Positions 17,455 through 25,977 of a stretch of DNA of 64,000 nucleotides are shown one piece after another; the stretch's first letter is position 1; each line of letters starts with the position of its first letter. Both the position numbers and the translations under genes were made by a program. Below the pieces are notes generated by a model that made no database searches, was not told where the DNA came from, and saw nothing but the letters and a program-made list of their open reading frames with translations. The stretch lies in assembly GCF_033304595.1 (NCBI RefSeq), contig NZ_CP116341.1:539001-603000 (forward strand). The letters run 5' to 3'. Source of the stretch: Sporosarcina jeotgali. Its GTDB lineage: Bacteria > Bacillota > Bacilli > Bacillales_A > Planococcaceae.

Positions 17455-18217
17455 GGGATGGGCTATCCCGCTAAATTACGTGCTTTCAGCGTTCTCCGAC
17501 AGTTTATGGTGTTTGTCTGACACATGGAGTGTTTTCTCTGACGCAGGGTCGTATTTCTCCATCACATAAGTGGATTTCTCCGACACATAGCGGAGTTTCT
17601 CGATAACGGGACACAATTCAAGTGCGGAAAGGGATGAATTGGTGGCGCTGCGCGCGTTTAGGGGTGGGCTATCCCGCCGAATACATGACTTCAGCGTTCT
17701 CCGACAGTTTTATGGGGTTTGTCTGACCCATGGAGTGGTGTCCCTGTCACAGGATCGTATTTCTTCATCACATAAGTGGATTTCTCCGACACATAGCGGA
17801 GTTTCTCGATAACGGGACCCAATTCATGTGCGGAAAGGGATAAATTGGTGGCGCTGCGCGCGTTGAGGTAGGGGCTATCCCGCTGAATACATAACTTCAG
17901 CGTTCTCCGACAGTTTGGGGTGTTTGACTGTCAGATGGAGTGTTTTCTCTGACACAGGATTGTATTTCTCCATCACATAGGTAGATTTCTCCGACACATA
18001 TGGGAGTTTCTCGATAACGAGACACAATTCAAGTGCGAAAAGGGATTGATTGGTGGCGCTGCGCGCGTTGAGGGATGGGCCAGGGGGGAATCGGCCAAAC
18101 GGATAGAGAAATCGGCCGTATGTCAGGTTGAATCAGCCAAATGCCGGCCTGAATCGGCCAGATCGAGAGAGAAATCAGCCAGATGCCAGAGTTAATCGGC
18201 ATCGGGACACAATTCAA
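17455..18217 (+). repeat. Ordered 21-bp repeat modules: A-A-A-B
   Basis: Three near-identical blocks begin with GGCTATCCCG at 17461, 17667 and 17873, an exact 206-bp period. Each contains five 21-bp type-A units (first units at 17492, 17697 and 17903) opening with TTCTCCGACA-like sequence, then a sixth terminal unit TTCTCGATAACGGGACACAA. A fourth block holds five 21-bp type-B units (18089, 18110, 18131, 18152, 18173) opening AATCGGCCA, ending in the same GGGACACAATTCAA motif. In each unit about 10 bases are conserved and about 11 vary. It fills the convergent gap between ugpB and the M24 peptidase gene. Confidence 0.9.
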
Positions 18218-18280
18218 GCATGGAAGAGGATAAGTCGAGCTGCCCAAAGCGAAAGATCTATGCAATCCCGTCACCAACGC

Positions 18281-18323
18281 AAAAAAGCCATCCCATGAAT
18301 CAGCAACAATGCCAGATTCATGG
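18281..18323 (-). terminator. Terminator of the M24 peptidase gene
   Basis: CCATGAATC pairs with GATTCATGG and is followed (minus strand) by GGCTTTTTT. Confidence 0.8.
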
Positions 18324-18339
18324 AACAGCTCGGCTGAAC

Positions 18340-19446
18340 TCAGCCTAAGATTCTTAGTTCGCGCGGGAACGTAGACAGTAATTCGACTTCGCCGTCTTCG
18401 TTAATATAAACGGTATCTTCAATGCGGACGCCGCCTTCGCCTGGGATGTAGATGCCAGGCTCGATTGTGAACACGAGGCCGGGTTCCGCGATTTCTTCGT
18501 TGTTCATGTGAATGGAAGGCTCTTCATGGACTTCAATTCCGAGACCATGGCCGACGCGGTTATTGAAATACTCACCGAAACCTGCTTCTTGAATGACGCT
18601 TCTTGCAGCAATGTCGAATGTTTTTACAGGATTGCCAGCTTGAACTGCATGGATACCAGCCTGGTTTGATGCCAGTACTGTATCGTAAAGGAGCCGCTGG
18701 CGATCGGAGGCTTCTCCGATAATGAACGTGCGCGTCGTATCGGACATGTAACCGTCTTTAGCGACTCCGAAATCGATTAGCAAATAATCACCGACTTGCA
18801 GTTTGCGCTCGCCAGGCTCACCGTGAGGCAATGCCGCTTTTTCTCCAGATAACACAATCGTAGAGAACGATGGACCATCTGCACCGAATTTACGCATTAA
18901 GTATTCAAGCTCAGCAGTCAGTTCAGATTCAGTCATGCCGACTTTCACGAGCTTGATGCCTTCTTCAAGAACGCGCTCAATAATTTCAATCGGCTTTTTG
19001 AGTGCGGCAATTTCTTCACGTGTTTTCCGTTTGCGCAGCTTGTTGATGAACGCCTGAACATCTGCCACTTCTGCTGCAGGGAATGCGGTGCGGAATTCGT
19101 TGTAGCGGAAATAGCTGAATGCTTTCGCTTCGATTCCGAAGCTTCCTGACAGGTCACCGACAGTGGAACGAATAACGTCAAACGGAAGTTGTTCATCCGA
19201 AATCGCGACAATTTTTTCGATATCAGAGCTCTCTGCAGCTGCATCCTTATCAAGTGCAGGGGCGAAGAGAATCGTTTTCCCTTCGGATGCTTCCATGAAG
19301 AGCCCTAGAAAACGCTCGTGTGGATCTGAGTTGAAACCTGTGAAATAGAATACGTTGGCGGGATCCGTTACGAGCACCGCAGAAAGTGATTGGTCTTGAA
19401 GATGTGTGCCCAGCGAGCGGCGCCTTTTTTCGTACATGTCAGTCAT
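18340..19446 (-). CDS. M24-family Xaa-Pro peptidase
   Basis: 368 residues: an N-terminal creatinase-like domain (1-130) and a C-terminal pita-bread catalytic domain. All five metal ligands are recognisable: two Asp in DFGVAKDGYMSDTTRT, His in GHGLGIEVHEEP, Glu in TIEPGIY, and Glu in GGVRIEDT. Removes or cleaves N-terminal residues next to proline in cytoplasmic peptides. The start is supported by AGGAGG eight bases upstream. Monocistronic. Aminopeptidase P versus prolidase cannot be settled from sequence alone. Confidence 0.9.
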   Translation of the reverse strand: MTDMYEKRRRSLGTHLQDQSLSAVLVTDPANVFYFTGFNSDPHERFLGLFMEASEGKTILFAPALDKDAAAESSDIEKIVAISDEQLPFDVIRSTVGDLSGSFGIEAKAFSYFRYNEFRTAFPAAEVADVQAFINKLRKRKTREEIAALKKPIEIIERVLEEGIKLVKVGMTESELTAELEYLMRKFGADGPSFSTIVLSGEKAALPHGEPGERKLQVGDYLLIDFGVAKDGYMSDTTRTFIIGEASDRQRLLYDTVLASNQAGIHAVQAGNPVKTFDIAARSVIQEAGFGEYFNNRVGHGLGIEVHEEPSIHMNNEEIAEPGLVFTIEPGIYIPGEGGVRIEDTVYINEDGEVELLSTFPRELRILG

Positions 19447-19532
19447 GATGAATTCCTCCTGGATATGCAGTATATGGCTTAATTATGACGCAGATGGAAG
19501 AAGAACGACAGGAATTTGCATAGAAAACCAGC

Positions 19533-19560
19533 AAAAAACCGGCTGCGGGGAGCCGGTTTT
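19533..19560 (-). terminator. Terminator of the hutG-gltS operon
   Basis: AAAACCGGCT pairs with AGCCGGTTTTTT around a short GC loop (minus strand). Confidence 0.88.
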
Positions 19561-19565
19561 GCAAG

Positions 19566-20774
19566 TTAACTGAAGATATTCATCGTTGTAATGATGATTG
19601 GCATCGAAACAACGTCAATTAGGAACGCGCCGACAATTGGAACGATTAAGTACGCTGTGCGTGATGGGCCGTAACGTGCCGTTACAGCTGCCATATTGGC
19701 CATAGCATTTGGAGTTGCGCCAAGTCCATGTCCTGCAAAACCTGCGCACATCACTGCGGCATCGTAGTTTTTGCCGAGAATGCGGAACAGAACAAAAATC
19801 GCAAATAGGACAAGGAATACAACTTGTACAAAAACGATTACGAGCAGTGGAAGGGCAAGATCCGCAACTTCCCATAGCTTAATGCTCATAAGTGCCATGG
19901 ATAAGAAAATCCCCAGAGCAACATCGCCGATAAGAGTGATGCTGCGCATATGCACGATATTGCCGTTAATGCGATCGACCACGTTACGAATGACAACTGC
20001 AACAAACATCGCGCCTACATAGTTAGGCAAGACGATGGGGTTTTCCATAAAGGAACTTGTAACTTTCTCAAACAGTTCACCCAGCAATGATCCCCCCGCC
20101 ATAGAAGCGACGATGAGGAACGCTTGCATCGTGAAGTTGTCGACATTGATGGCAGGGTCATGGGCTTCTGCAACATACTCGTGAGACTCTTCTACTTCAC
20201 TGGATTTTAAGTCGTGTTTTTTGATCAAATACTTAACAAGCGGTCCGCCGACCAATCCGCCTGCAACCAAACCGAATGTTGCAGCGGCAATTCCGATAGA
20301 GAACGCGGAATCGATTCCCATCGCTTCCACAGTGGTTCCGTAAGCGGTCGCGCCGCCGTGTCCGCCTTCCATGGAGACAGCTCCGGCCATCATTCCGATA
20401 AGAGGATGAATGTCGAACAAGTAGGACATGGAGACACCGATGACGTTTTGCATAATCGCAAGGAATCCGCAAGCGACCCAATAGATGATCAAAAGTTTTC
20501 CGCCCAGTTTAATGAGGGCAAAGCTTGCGCCAAGCCCGACTGTTGCGAAAAACGTCAGCATGAATAAATTTTGCAGGGATGTATCGAGCGTGAAGCTCAC
20601 AAGCCCTGTTGCTTTCAAAATGGTTGCGAGAATCGCGAATAGCAATCCTCCGACAACGGGGGCAGGAATACAGAACTTCTGTAAAAGCTTGGTTTTACGC
20701 ACGAGTGCCGTGCCGAGTAAAAACAGCGCCATTGCTAGGAATAGCGTCGTTATTTGATTCAATTCAATCGTCAT
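19566..20774 (-). CDS. gltS: Sodium/glutamate symporter GltS
   Basis: 402 residues from ATG 20772-20774, with GGAGG eight bases upstream. About ten membrane helices in two inverted halves. GltS hallmarks are the repeated glycine-rich reentrant loops, here AGAVSMEGGHGGATAYG and CAGFAGHGLGATPNAMANM. Na+-dependent uptake of glutamate. Its start overlaps the end of hutG by 11 bases, so the two are translationally coupled, consistent with glutamate being the product of histidine breakdown. Confidence 0.93.
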   Translation of the reverse strand: MTIELNQITTLFLAMALFLLGTALVRKTKLLQKFCIPAPVVGGLLFAILATILKATGLVSFTLDTSLQNLFMLTFFATVGLGASFALIKLGGKLLIIYWVACGFLAIMQNVIGVSMSYLFDIHPLIGMMAGAVSMEGGHGGATAYGTTVEAMGIDSAFSIGIAAATFGLVAGGLVGGPLVKYLIKKHDLKSSEVEESHEYVAEAHDPAINVDNFTMQAFLIVASMAGGSLLGELFEKVTSSFMENPIVLPNYVGAMFVAVVIRNVVDRINGNIVHMRSITLIGDVALGIFLSMALMSIKLWEVADLALPLLVIVFVQVVFLVLFAIFVLFRILGKNYDAAVMCAGFAGHGLGATPNAMANMAAVTARYGPSRTAYLIVPIVGAFLIDVVSMPIIITTMNIFS

Positions 20775-21729
20775 TCTGTAAACCTCCAAGTAATGAGACA
20801 ATCGCTTCGTTCGTCAAGTAGGCGCCCAGTTTTACAGTACGGCCGCCTTCATCGAGTGAAGGATTGATTTCTGAGATGTCAAATGAAAGCGTTTTCTGTT
20901 CAGATGCAACCATGCGGATGAGTTCTCGCACTTGCTTAGGGGAAAGTCCGAAAGGTGAAGGTGCACTGACGCCAGGAGCAACAGCAGCATCCAATACGTC
21001 GGAGCAAAGTGTTAGCATTATATAATCTTGTGATGCAATGAATCGGTGAAGCTGCGTATAGATCTGTTCCACTGGCAGTTCTCCTAATTCGCGTTCAGTT
21101 AAATAGTGAACGCCAAGGCGGTCTGCTTCGTCAAATAATGACTGAGTGTTGCCAAACTCTTGAATGCCTACGACGTAATAAGATGTAGTGGCATCGGTAT
21201 CAAGCATTTGTTTGAACATAGTCCCTGAAGACGTCTGTTCTGTATAACTGCGTAAATCGAAATGTGCATCGATGTTTATGACACCGATTTTTGCATCAGG
21301 ACCGGCAAATTCCCGGACACCTAAATAGTGACCGAAAGCGGTTTCATGTCCGCCCCCAAGAATGACAGGCTTCATATTGGCTTCCAAACTTTCCCGTACG
21401 GTTTGTCCGAGTTCTTGCTGGGCCTGTTCAAGCTGGTCATCTTTGCACGCAATTGTTCCTAAATCTACTATAGTATGGGACTCTGGCTGTCTCCATGGAA
21501 GCTTCGCTAGTTCCTGGCGAAGTGAATCCGGTCCTGCAGCAGCTCCAGTGCGTCCGTTATTTCGTCGAACTCCTTCGTCAGATGAAAACCCGATCAGTGC
21601 GCAAGTTGGATTGGCAGCGCTTTCTTTCGGAGTGTTCAGCTGCATGACTTGGTGAAGACGAAATGCTGCATGATTGGTAACATCATCGATTCGGCCGCTC
21701 CAGATTCCTGGTTTCGTTGCGTTGATCAT
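20764..21729 (-). CDS. hutG: Formimidoylglutamase
   Basis: 321 residues, ureohydrolase (arginase) fold. Mn-binding motifs are seen as GGGHETAFGH, NIDAHFDLR and CSDVLDAAVAPG, plus SFDISEINPSLD. Hydrolyses N-formimidoyl-L-glutamate to glutamate and formamide, the last step of one histidine degradation route. ATG 21727-21729 with AAAGGGTG upstream gives the family's usual length; the longer in-frame reading has no ribosome site. No hutH, hutU or hutI is in the window, so the rest of the pathway must lie elsewhere or the enzyme serves another purpose. Confidence 0.88.
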   Translation of the reverse strand: MINATKPGIWSGRIDDVTNHAAFRLHQVMQLNTPKESAANPTCALIGFSSDEGVRRNNGRTGAAAGPDSLRQELAKLPWRQPESHTIVDLGTIACKDDQLEQAQQELGQTVRESLEANMKPVILGGGHETAFGHYLGVREFAGPDAKIGVINIDAHFDLRSYTEQTSSGTMFKQMLDTDATTSYYVVGIQEFGNTQSLFDEADRLGVHYLTERELGELPVEQIYTQLHRFIASQDYIMLTLCSDVLDAAVAPGVSAPSPFGLSPKQVRELIRMVASEQKTLSFDISEINPSLDEGGRTVKLGAYLTNEAIVSLLGGLQNDD

Positions 21730-21859
21730 AAGGGTCACCCTTTCAAAGTTAAGTGCAATTCGCTTCATTATACGAGCAGTCATTTATTAATTCAAATATC
21801 TAAAATTCATTTACTTATGCCTTTAGGGTATAATAGATCGAAAGAAGGAGATGAGGAGA

Positions 21860-22738
21860 ATGGACATTAAACAGCTTCGTTACTTTGTAGCTGTCGTGAA
21901 AGAAGGCGGTTTTTCCGGCGCTGCCGCTAAATTACATTTGTCCCAGCCTTCACTGAGTAAAGCGGTCCGCACGCTAGAGGAACAAATCGGATTTCAGTTG
22001 CTGGAACGGACGACGAAACGAGTTAATATGACGGAATCGGGGCAAGTGTTTTACAAGCGTGCCTTGTATATCCTTGCTGAAATGGACATCTTTGAAAAAG
22101 AAGTGAATGAAGTAAAAGTGGCGGGCAGCGGGGAAGTCCGGCTGGGGATGATTGAATCCGTGAAAAACTGGATACCGAACGTATTAAGCTGGTACAGAAA
22201 GCAATACCCGGACATGCATGTTGTCCTAAAGGAAGTCCTGGGACGCAATGATATTGAGCAGGCACTTCGTGATTATGCAGTGCATATTTGTTTGACAAAT
22301 GAATTTATCGACGAACCGGATATTGTAACGGCTCCTTTGTATACAGAAAAACTGGTGCTGGTCATGAGTGCCAGTCATCCGTTAGCGAATCGGGATACTG
22401 TTCATCTAGCTGATCTGTCAGAGGAACCTTTTATCATCACGAGTAAAGGGTTCCAGACGAGAAAGAATATAACAGAAGCGTTTGAAGAAGCGGGCGTGGG
22501 CATGAATTATTCTTACGATGCAGATCGTTTCGAAACCATTTTGACATTAGTCGAAGCGGGAATAGGAATCTCCATTATCCCAAGAAATTATATTGGAGAA
22601 GTCGTTCCCGATCATCTAGCCATTCGTGAACTTGACAGCCCGAGCTTAGAGCGGACGGTGTACCTCGCTTACGTGAAAAACCGATATCGTCCCCCTGCAA
22701 TTGATGCGTTATTGCAAAGGATGCTAGAGAGCGTTTGA
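21860..22738 (+). CDS. LysR-family transcriptional regulator
   Basis: 292 residues. N-terminal winged helix-turn-helix (FSGAAAKLHLSQPSLSKAVR, residues 18-37) and a C-terminal periplasmic-binding-like effector domain. It is divergent from hutG-gltS across a gap of about 130 bp, the usual arrangement for a LysR regulator and its target. The effector may be histidine, urocanate or glutamate (inference). ATG 21860 is chosen over 21851 because AAGGAG abuts the earlier one. Confidence 0.88.
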   Translation: MDIKQLRYFVAVVKEGGFSGAAAKLHLSQPSLSKAVRTLEEQIGFQLLERTTKRVNMTESGQVFYKRALYILAEMDIFEKEVNEVKVAGSGEVRLGMIESVKNWIPNVLSWYRKQYPDMHVVLKEVLGRNDIEQALRDYAVHICLTNEFIDEPDIVTAPLYTEKLVLVMSASHPLANRDTVHLADLSEEPFIITSKGFQTRKNITEAFEEAGVGMNYSYDADRFETILTLVEAGIGISIIPRNYIGEVVPDHLAIRELDSPSLERTVYLAYVKNRYRPPAIDALLQRMLESV

Positions 22739-22753
22739 TAAAATACTGAATTA

Positions 22754-22788
22754 CAGCAATCCTTGTTAGCAGGGGATTGCTGTTTATT
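22754..22788 (+). terminator. Terminator after the LysR gene
   Basis: CAGCAATCC pairs with GGGATTGCTG and is followed by TTTATTT. Confidence 0.78.
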
Positions 22789-22866
22789 TGTAGTTAAGGA
22801 AAGTAGAAACAGGATGAAAATGGTTGGAATCCAGGTGGATAGTAAAAAATCGAATGTTAGTTTAGT

Positions 22867-23000
22867 CTTCGAGAAGGTGCATACTCCACAACGCTTGCAC
22901 ACAATAGCCATAATCTTGTATCTGTCGGTACGAACACAGCAGATGATCCCTTTGTTTGTGGAATAACTTCTGCTGCAGTATTCGTTGCATCGAAGCCAAT
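22867..23000 (+). pseudogene. Adenine deaminase-like fragment
   Basis: One plus-strand frame from 22867 reads LREGAYSTTLAHNSHNLVSV then GTNTADD, which resembles the GAFASTVAHDSHN-VVGTN segment of adenine deaminase (AdeC). An in-frame stop lies just upstream and the frame then runs into unrelated sequence, so only a remnant of about 40 codons is left. The identification rests on a short motif. Confidence 0.45.
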
Positions 23001-23025
23001 ACAAAAATATGAAAAGGTAAAGAAA

Positions 23026-23055
23026 CCGTGCATGAACGCTATGCACGGTTTTTCC
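23026..23055. terminator. Hairpin terminator after the fragment
   Basis: ACCGTGCAT pairs with ATGCACGGT and is followed by TTTTT. It may be the original terminator of the decayed gene. Confidence 0.75.
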
Positions 23056-23217
23056 ATATAACTAAATAGACACTTCCAGCTCCTCTTTCGAATCTTAAGA
23101 AAGTCTTCATGAATTCCCTAGTTATTTCAAAAGAAAGATTTGTCATACTTATAATGTTCAACTGCCAAAAGAATGGGTAAAACATAGTATACAAGAGATA
23201 TGAGAGGAGGGAGATGG

Positions 23218-23952
23218 ATGAAGAAATGGAGACTGATTGTCTTTGCTGTTCCATTACTGTTCTATAGTCTTTACACAGTTGCCGCAACGCTGTTTATCCG
23301 CACGACGAGTATTGGAATTCGGAAGAAGGTCCGTAACGGAAATGGAATTGTGCTTACATTCGATGATGGTCCGAATCCGCTTTATACACCCAAACTGCTG
23401 GATTTGTTAGCGCACCATACTATTAAAGCTGTCTTTTTTGTAGTAGGAGAGCATGCCGAAAACAATCCCGAAATCATACAACGAATGCATGAAGAAGGTC
23501 ATTCCATCGGCATCCATCATTACAAACACGTTTCGAATTGGCGTCTCACTCCCGAACAAACCCGTCAGCAAATCAGTCGGACAGCTGAAGTAATTAAAAG
23601 GATTACGGGAAGCGAACCTGTCTTTTATCGACCGCCTTGGGGGCGTTTCAATCTGGCAGCTCCGATTGTCTCCCGGCGATACGAAACGATCATGTGGTCG
23701 TACATTTTAGGGGATTGGAAAGTCCGGACTTGCAAGGAAACTTTGGCCGAAAAGTTACGTGCCATTCCAGCAGATGGCTCAATTGTTGTGCTGCATGATG
23801 ATGGAAGCAACCCCGAAGCGGATGACAAAGCCCCGGCACATATGCTTTCAGTGCTGGAATCGTATATTCAGGAAACGACTGAAAACGGAATCCGGTTCCT
23901 ATCTCCTGATGAATTGATGATGAGTGGACAGGGGCAGAGTCATGTCCATTGA
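23218..23952 (+). CDS. Polysaccharide deacetylase (NodB/CE4 family)
   Basis: 244 residues with an N-terminal membrane anchor or uncleaved signal (residues 4-27) and an extracytoplasmic NodB domain. Motif 1 is LTFDDGPNP (general base and metal Asp), motif 2 is the modified HSIGIHHYKH, motif 3 is RPPWGRF, and the later VVLHDDG carries the catalytic His. It likely de-N-acetylates peptidoglycan or another surface glycan. ATG 23218 follows GAGGAGGGA. It overlaps the DedA gene by 11 bases, forming a three-gene envelope operon. Confidence 0.87.
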   Translation: MKKWRLIVFAVPLLFYSLYTVAATLFIRTTSIGIRKKVRNGNGIVLTFDDGPNPLYTPKLLDLLAHHTIKAVFFVVGEHAENNPEIIQRMHEEGHSIGIHHYKHVSNWRLTPEQTRQQISRTAEVIKRITGSEPVFYRPPWGRFNLAAPIVSRRYETIMWSYILGDWKVRTCKETLAEKLRAIPADGSIVVLHDDGSNPEADDKAPAHMLSVLESYIQETTENGIRFLSPDELMMSGQGQSHVH

Positions 23953-24550
23953 AGCGCTGACAGATTATCTGCTTCAGTATGGCAGTATCGTCATTTTCAT
24001 TTTATTGTTTTTTGGAATCGTCGGTATTCCTTCCCCTGAGGAATCCCTGATTTTTTTGATCGGTGTTTTGATCGCTCAGCATCAGCTTCACCCGATTCCC
24101 TCTGCGATTGCTGCGGCTGCTGGGGCGTTTGTTGGAATGCTGACAGCGTATGCCGGCGGTCGATTCATAGGATACCCGCTGCTGCACAAAGTGGGGAAAT
24201 TCATCGGATTGACAAAGGAACGCTGGGAAAAAGCGGAGCAATCGTTTAAACGAAGACGCAAACGGACGGTGCTGTTCGGATTTTACATGCCGGGTATCCG
24301 GCAAATCAGTCCTTATTTTGCGGGACTGACAGCCATGCCGTTCTTTCAGTTTGTCACGCTCGCGATCTTTGGAACAATCCTTTGGGTGATGCCTTTTCTA
24401 ATTGCAGGCTATGTACTTGGCCGCTCGTTTCATGTCAATCCAAGTTATGCCCCGCTCGTAGGTGTGTTTTTCTTAGTGATGATGGCGGGCTGGCTGCTCG
24501 TTAAAAAAGTGAAATCGAAGAAAGCGAAAAACAGTGAATCTCGTACATAG
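23942..24550 (+). CDS. DedA-family membrane protein
   Basis: 202 residues with four to five membrane helices. The SNARE-associated/DedA signature is visible: GIPSPEESLIFLIGVL near the N-terminus, then GRFIGYP and the FYMPGIRQISPYFAGL segment. DedA proteins include lipid carriers for undecaprenyl-phosphate or phospholipid; the ligand here is unknown. ATG 23942 overlaps the deacetylase stop. It sits between two glycan/glycolipid enzymes. Confidence 0.88.
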   Translation: MSIEALTDYLLQYGSIVIFILLFFGIVGIPSPEESLIFLIGVLIAQHQLHPIPSAIAAAAGAFVGMLTAYAGGRFIGYPLLHKVGKFIGLTKERWEKAEQSFKRRRKRTVLFGFYMPGIRQISPYFAGLTAMPFFQFVTLAIFGTILWVMPFLIAGYVLGRSFHVNPSYAPLVGVFFLVMMAGWLLVKKVKSKKAKNSESRT

Positions 24551-24562
24551 GAGGTGCGGAAA

Positions 24563-25741
24563 TTGAAGAAGATCTTGTTTTTTCCCCATTTACAAATGCA
24601 ATCAGGACATCATCAGGCAGCAGAAGCGCTGATGGATCTCATCCAGCAGAGATATCCGGAAGCGGAAGTGAAAAAAATCGATTTATTATCAGAAACGAAT
24701 AAATTGCTCGAACGGGTGATTACAACGGGCTATCTGCAATGGATAAAATTTGCACCCCGTCTATACAGCAAGACGTATAAGAAACTATATTTCAGCCAAG
24801 AACCGATAGACGAACAGTATATTTGGCATCAGCCGCTGTTTTTGCATAAATTAAAAAGAATGTTAAAAGAGGAGCAGCCAGACCTCATTTTCTGCACACA
24901 CAGCCTGCCTTCCTGCATGCTCAGCAAATTGAAATTATCAGGTCAGTGCCAGGTGCCTGTCGTGAATGTCTACACAGACTTTTTCGTCCATGATTACTGG
25001 GGACATCGTGGAATTGATGCACATTTCCTGCCGACATTAGAAGCGAAGGAACAGCTTGCAAAGGATCCGAATGTACCTGGAAAGCTTATGGTCACGGGTA
25101 TTCCAGTTCATCGTAAAATAACCCGTCCTGACAGTAAGACCGGATTGCGCCAGAAACCCCGCAAGCCTGTCATCCTTTTGGCTGGTGGAAACAGTGGATT
25201 AGGATGTCCCTCCCGCATGCTGCAGGAACTGGACGAAGCGGCGGATTTTCAATTTGTCGTGCTGTGCGGTCATAACGAACGGCTCTATCAGAAAATCAAC
25301 TCTTGGAATCTCCCGCATATCCGGCCGCTAACCTATGTAACTTCCCGGGAAGAAATGAACGCTCTCTATGAAGCTGCAGACGCAATGGTCACAAAACCTG
25401 GCGGCGTCACAGTCAGCGAAGCGCTGCGCAAAAGGATCCCGATGTTCATCCATTCCGCATTGCCTGGTCAGGAAGAAATGAATTTGGAGTCGCTCATTCC
25501 AAAAGGACTCGTTAAACAGCTGGTACCCGGACAATCGCTAGTTGATCAATTGAAAGAAACTCTGACAGATGAGCAGCAGATGGAATCGTGGAATAATGCC
25601 ATGGATGTCTATGCTGCCGAATTGACCACCCAAACGGATGAACAGATTCTAAAGGTCATCGAAGAGCTGCTGGCTCCGGCAGAAGAAAAAGTTCACAACA
25701 AAGCAACATCGCTAAAGCGCAAATCGGTAACAGCTACGTAA
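24563..25741 (+). CDS. MGDG-synthase-like glycosyltransferase (UgtP-related)
   Basis: 392 residues, GT28 fold. An N-terminal MGDG_synth domain contains GHHQAAEALMDLIQQRYPEA. The C-terminal nucleotide-sugar site reads AAGGNSGLG-like LAGGNSGLGC and TKPGGVTVSEAL. It probably transfers a hexose from UDP-sugar to diacylglycerol or a related lipid at the inner membrane face. TTG 24563 is eight bases after AGGAGG; the alternative GTG 24554 touches it. Whether it is the main UgtP or a specialised paralogue is not decidable here. Confidence 0.82.
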   Translation: MKKILFFPHLQMQSGHHQAAEALMDLIQQRYPEAEVKKIDLLSETNKLLERVITTGYLQWIKFAPRLYSKTYKKLYFSQEPIDEQYIWHQPLFLHKLKRMLKEEQPDLIFCTHSLPSCMLSKLKLSGQCQVPVVNVYTDFFVHDYWGHRGIDAHFLPTLEAKEQLAKDPNVPGKLMVTGIPVHRKITRPDSKTGLRQKPRKPVILLAGGNSGLGCPSRMLQELDEAADFQFVVLCGHNERLYQKINSWNLPHIRPLTYVTSREEMNALYEAADAMVTKPGGVTVSEALRKRIPMFIHSALPGQEEMNLESLIPKGLVKQLVPGQSLVDQLKETLTDEQQMESWNNAMDVYAAELTTQTDEQILKVIEELLAPAEEKVHNKATSLKRKSVTAT

Positions 25742-25790
25742 GGAGGAAAGATTCATCAAAAAAACGTTTCGAATTCGTAATAAAACCTTC

Positions 25791-25824
25791 AGCCTGCGCC
25801 AGTCACTGCATCGCAGGCTTTTTG
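25791..25824 (+). terminator. Terminator of the envelope operon
   Basis: AGCCTGCG pairs with CGCAGGCT and is followed by TTTTTG. Confidence 0.82.
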
Positions 25825-25977
25825 CTATGCGTTCTGGGGAATGAGCAGCTGACTTTGGATGTGCCATAGAATCATCTTACTCTGAAAGAAAGAAACTCTG
25901 ACTTCTTCCTATAAATCCACTCTATTTGAAACCGATATACCTAATGAGAAATCCAATGTTGAAAGAAGGAAGTTAGA

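Noticed and set aside
17455..18217. CRISPR array
   Set aside because: Units are contiguous 20-21 bp blocks with only about 10 conserved bases, no 24-40 bp repeat with unique spacers, a fixed count of five, and no cas genes anywhere.
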